In this document: positions 5,061 to 6,716 of the stretch, one piece after another
How the letters are laid out: the number at the start of each line of letters is the position of its first letter
Numbering within the stretch: the first letter of the stretch is position 1
Origin: Flavobacteriales bacterium UBA7443
Lineage (GTDB): Bacteria; Bacteroidota; Bacteroidia; Flavobacteriales_D; Sanyastnellaceae
Direction of reading: 5' to 3'
Assembly (NCBI GenBank): GCA_002477505.1
Contig: DLQB01000135.1
Coordinates: 1-6,716 of the forward strand
Length of the DNA stretch: 6,716 bases
The notes under the pieces: generated by a model
Seen by the model: the letters and a program-made list of their open reading frames with translations, nothing else
Told to the model about the DNA's origin: nothing
The model's database searches: none
Program-made: the position numbers and the translations under genes

Positions 5061-6596
5061 TTAAAGAATTGAAGCGGGCACCATTCCCCTCGTCCACGTT
5101 TTGAGGCGTTTCCAAGCAGTTGCTTCTGAATCAGGATTGAAGCGAGCAGTCGTCTGCCACGCGTTCGCTGGCGAAAGTTCCTCGACCATCAATGCCTCTA
5201 CCTGAAGCGCCATCGCTGCTGAGGTCATGATGGCAATGCATTCCGTGTTGAGATTGGCACTTCTCGGATCCAAATTGAAGGTGCCGATCACCGTTGTGCG
5301 GTGGTCGACCACCATGGATTTTGCGTGCAGTCCAAACGTCGGCATATAGTCGAGTTCTTTTTGTTTTTCAGCGGTAATCAATCGTTTTCGAATCGCGGCA
5401 TCCGGCCGGTATTCATACACGTGCACGCCAGCTGCAAGCAATTCGGAGCGGATGCGCTGGTAACCATTGAAAGCTTCCAGGTTGTCGGTGGAGCTTAAGC
5501 TGTTCGTGAGGATTGTGACGTCTACGCCCCGCTCCACTGCTGCCTGAAACAAGTCCAGGCCCATTTCTGTGAGCACGAGGTATGGGCTTTGGATCATTAC
5601 GGATTCCTTCGCTTGCTGCACCAACTGCAGAAGCGCATCCGTGCTCTTGCCTCCACCTGTAAAGCCTGGGGATTCATTTTTTCCAGGCACATCGGAGACA
5701 AAGGAAAACTCCTCCACTGCATGCAGTTTTCCTGCGGCTTGCAGCCGTGGAATGGCTTCCGGTATGCCGTTGATGAGTGCTCGAATTTCGGGCCAGAAAT
5801 TTTCGGTATCGCAAGCGTAAGCATGGATGCGTCGGTACAATTCATCGTTGCCCTGGGAATCCGATTCGTCGTGGCCAGTGATGGTCATCGCCAATGGGTG
5901 CTCCCAAAATGAATCGAATGATTGTTGGATGCTGTCCGCACCTACTCCAATGAGCATCACATCGCGATCCCGAAAATTGTATTCTTGGTCGTAATCGAAA
6001 TATTCATCAGCAATGTTGCGTCCACCCGTAATGGCGACGCTTCCGTCTGCAATGAATGTTTTGTTGTGCATTCGCTGATTGAATCCCTTGAAATCAGTCG
6101 CGGCATGGAGGGCTTGCTGAAACCCATTTTTACCGGGATTGGCGTTGTAAATACGGATCTCGAGATTGGGGTGAGCATTCAATGCAAGAACATCGGATTC
6201 CGCCACATCGAGCATGATATCGTCCACAAGCATTCGGATTTTTACACCTCGATCCGCAGCACGCAAGAGGTAGTCGAGCGCAATGATACCGACGTTGTCC
6301 AAGGAGAAAATAAAGTACTGAATATCAATTGTTTTCTGGCTGTTTTGGCTCAGCCAAGCCCGAGTGAAAATCGCTTCTTCCCCTTCTTCGAGCACGTAGG
6401 CGTAGGTTTTGGTAGAATCGGTGATTCCCGCAGCAGTTGCCTGATCAGCTATCGAAGAAGATGGTCGCGATTCGATGGAGGGGCACGGAGTTGTGGTAGC
6501 AGCGTATCCAGCCAATTCGTTCGTGAGTTCGTCTGGAGAACAGCAGACGAAAATGAGGGGAGCAAAAAGGCAAATTAGAGGGAGGAGTTGGCGCAT
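5061..6596 (-). CDS. Phospholipase D-family lipoprotein (cardiolipin-synthase-like, two HKD motifs)
   Basis: Enzymes of this family hydrolyse or transfer phosphodiesters; relatives such as ClsC/YmdC make cardiolipin, others act on lipids or nucleic acids. The 511-residue product has both catalytic HKD motifs: MHNKTFIADGSVAITGGRN (176-194; His177, Lys179, Asp184) and LHAKSMVVDHRTTVIGTFN (423-441; His424, Lys426, Asp431), followed by LDPRSANLNTE. The N-terminus (MRQLLPLICLFAPLIFVCCSPDE) is a lipoprotein-type signal with Cys18 or Cys19 as the lipidation site, so it probably sits in the outer membrane or periplasm; the box is not perfect. The frame extends to an ATG at 6641, only 7 bp from the divergent gene. 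I chose 6596 because the signal peptide then starts the protein and a promoter-like element sits 12 nt upstream. The substrate cannot be told from sequence. Confidence 0.9.
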   Translation of the reverse strand: MRQLLPLICLFAPLIFVCCSPDELTNELAGYAATTTPCPSIESRPSSSIADQATAAGITDSTKTYAYVLEEGEEAIFTRAWLSQNSQKTIDIQYFIFSLDNVGIIALDYLLRAADRGVKIRMLVDDIMLDVAESDVLALNAHPNLEIRIYNANPGKNGFQQALHAATDFKGFNQRMHNKTFIADGSVAITGGRNIADEYFDYDQEYNFRDRDVMLIGVGADSIQQSFDSFWEHPLAMTITGHDESDSQGNDELYRRIHAYACDTENFWPEIRALINGIPEAIPRLQAAGKLHAVEEFSFVSDVPGKNESPGFTGGGKSTDALLQLVQQAKESVMIQSPYLVLTEMGLDLFQAAVERGVDVTILTNSLSSTDNLEAFNGYQRIRSELLAAGVHVYEYRPDAAIRKRLITAEKQKELDYMPTFGLHAKSMVVDHRTTVIGTFNLDPRSANLNTECIAIMTSAAMALQVEALMVEELSPANAWQTTARFNPDSEATAWKRLKTWTRGMVPASIL

Positions 6597-6600
6597 TGGG

Positions 6601-6608
6601 CCAAGGTA
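6601..6608 (-). promoter_or_regulatory. Candidate -7 element of the phospholipase D gene (TACCTTGG)
   Basis: On the minus strand TACCTTGG matches five of six defined bases of TAnnTTTG. Its first T is exactly 12 nt before the ATG at 6596, the same geometry as at purT and the right-edge gene. It overlaps the left arm (GTACAC, 6606-6611) of an inverted repeat. No -33 element is clear. Confidence 0.3.
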
Positions 6609-6639
6609 CACTGGATAGTGTTTCTTTTCTCTCGTGTAC
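6606..6639. promoter_or_regulatory. Operator-like inverted repeats in the 52-bp divergent promoter region
   Basis: GTACAC (6606-6611) and GTGTAC (6634-6639) form an inverted pair, and ACACT-GGAT-AGTGT (6608-6621) is a perfect 5-4-5 palindrome nested at one side. The 5-4-5 geometry is the same as that of FNR-type sites (TTGAT-N4-ATCAA), although the half-site differs. Each GTGTAC arm carries the TA of one candidate -7 element and ends 9 nt before an ATG, so a bound regulator would cover both promoters. Control by the neighbouring Crp/Fnr-like gene is inference. Confidence 0.4.
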
Positions 6640-6644
6640 ATTTA
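6637..6644 (+). promoter_or_regulatory. Candidate -7 element of the right-edge gene (TACATTTA)
   Basis: TACATTTA matches five of six defined bases of TAnnTTTG and begins 12 nt before the ATG at 6649. The downstream bases (TCCC) resemble those at purT (CCCC after TAACTTTC). A transcript from it would be leaderless or nearly so. It overlaps the right arm of the GTACAC/GTGTAC inverted repeat. Confidence 0.3.
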
Positions 6645-6648
6645 TCCC

Positions 6649-6716
6649 ATGATCAAAGTGCAGCGGTTTGCGAAAGGGGAGATATTGCAGGAGGCGGGAC
6701 AGCAGCGCTTGAGTGT
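6649..6716 (+). CDS. Start of a gene cut by the right edge; possible Crp/Fnr-family regulator
   Basis: Only 22 codons are visible from the ATG: MIKVQRFAKGEI then LQEAGQQRLS. The pattern F-x-KGE-I-L-x-x-x-G resembles the first strand and turn of the cyclic-nucleotide-binding fold (as in YKKGEILFREGE) found at the N-terminus of Crp/Fnr regulators. The gene is divergent from the phospholipase D gene, and the shared region holds an operator-like palindrome, which suits a transcription factor. The stretch is short, so other cNMP-domain proteins or an unrelated protein are possible. Confidence 0.45.
   Translation, partial: MIKVQRFAKGEILQEAGQQRLS

Noticed and set aside
5922..6578. 218-codon plus-strand open frame opposite the phospholipase D gene
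   Set aside because: It lies wholly antisense to a gene with two intact HKD motifs, and its translation shows no recognisable domain.
6597..6641. Upstream ATG at 6641 for the phospholipase D gene
   Set aside because: It adds a charged 15-residue stretch before the signal peptide, leaves only 7 bp to the divergent gene, and ignores the promoter-like element 12 nt before 6596.
1..6716. CRISPR arrays, tRNA or rRNA genes, insertion sequences or integrase genes
   Set aside because: I saw no repeat-spacer pattern, no tRNA-like cloverleaf, no rRNA segments, and no transposase or integrase motifs on either strand.

Overview
The window is most likely chromosomal DNA from a member of the Bacteroidota. 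The clearest marker is the cysteine-rich module at the left end, which reads ACNYDP-x3-F-x-DGSC and sits in a secreted protein behind a Kazal-like domain and HYR-like beta-sandwich repeats. This architecture is typical of Flavobacteriales and related marine or aquatic Bacteroidota. Start codons lack clear Shine-Dalgarno sequences, and several are preceded by matches to the Bacteroidota -7 promoter element TAnnTTTG, which agrees with that assignment. I cannot resolve the genus.

Layout, left to right. (1) A minus-strand gene, cut by the left edge, encodes the N-terminal 352 residues of a secreted multidomain protein (signal peptide, Kazal-like module, two HYR-like domains, a six-cysteine module, a GCT/ACNYDP module). 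(2) A 103-bp divergent intergenic region with overlapping inverted repeats leads to (3) purT, the folate-independent, formate-using GAR transformylase. (4) After 66 bp comes a complete bacterial nitric oxide synthase oxygenase (nos) with extended ends. (5) After 38 bp comes rmuC, a membrane-anchored coiled-coil nuclease-fold protein. These three run on the plus strand and may be partly co-transcribed. (6) Facing them, with only 3 bp between the stop codons, is a minus-strand phospholipase D-family (cardiolipin-synthase-like) lipoprotein. (7) Divergent from it, 52 bp away, begins a plus-strand gene cut by the right edge; its 22 visible residues resemble the start of a Crp/Fnr-type regulator. 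There is no gene-free stretch longer than about 100 bases.

The most interesting content is the nitric oxide synthase. It keeps the heme cysteine, substrate glutamate and pterin-site tryptophan. It differs from well-studied enzymes at the residue that gates NO release (Leu in place of Val or Ile) and at the Trp of the NGWYMGTE motif (Tyr). It ends in a GCPFHL tail, and no reductase gene is visible beside it. The second notable signal is regulatory. Three of the five visible 5' ends (purT, the phospholipase D gene and the right-edge gene) have a TAnnTT-type element starting exactly 12 nt before the ATG, suggesting leaderless or nearly leaderless mRNAs. The last two are arranged as mirror-image promoters around an operator-like palindrome.
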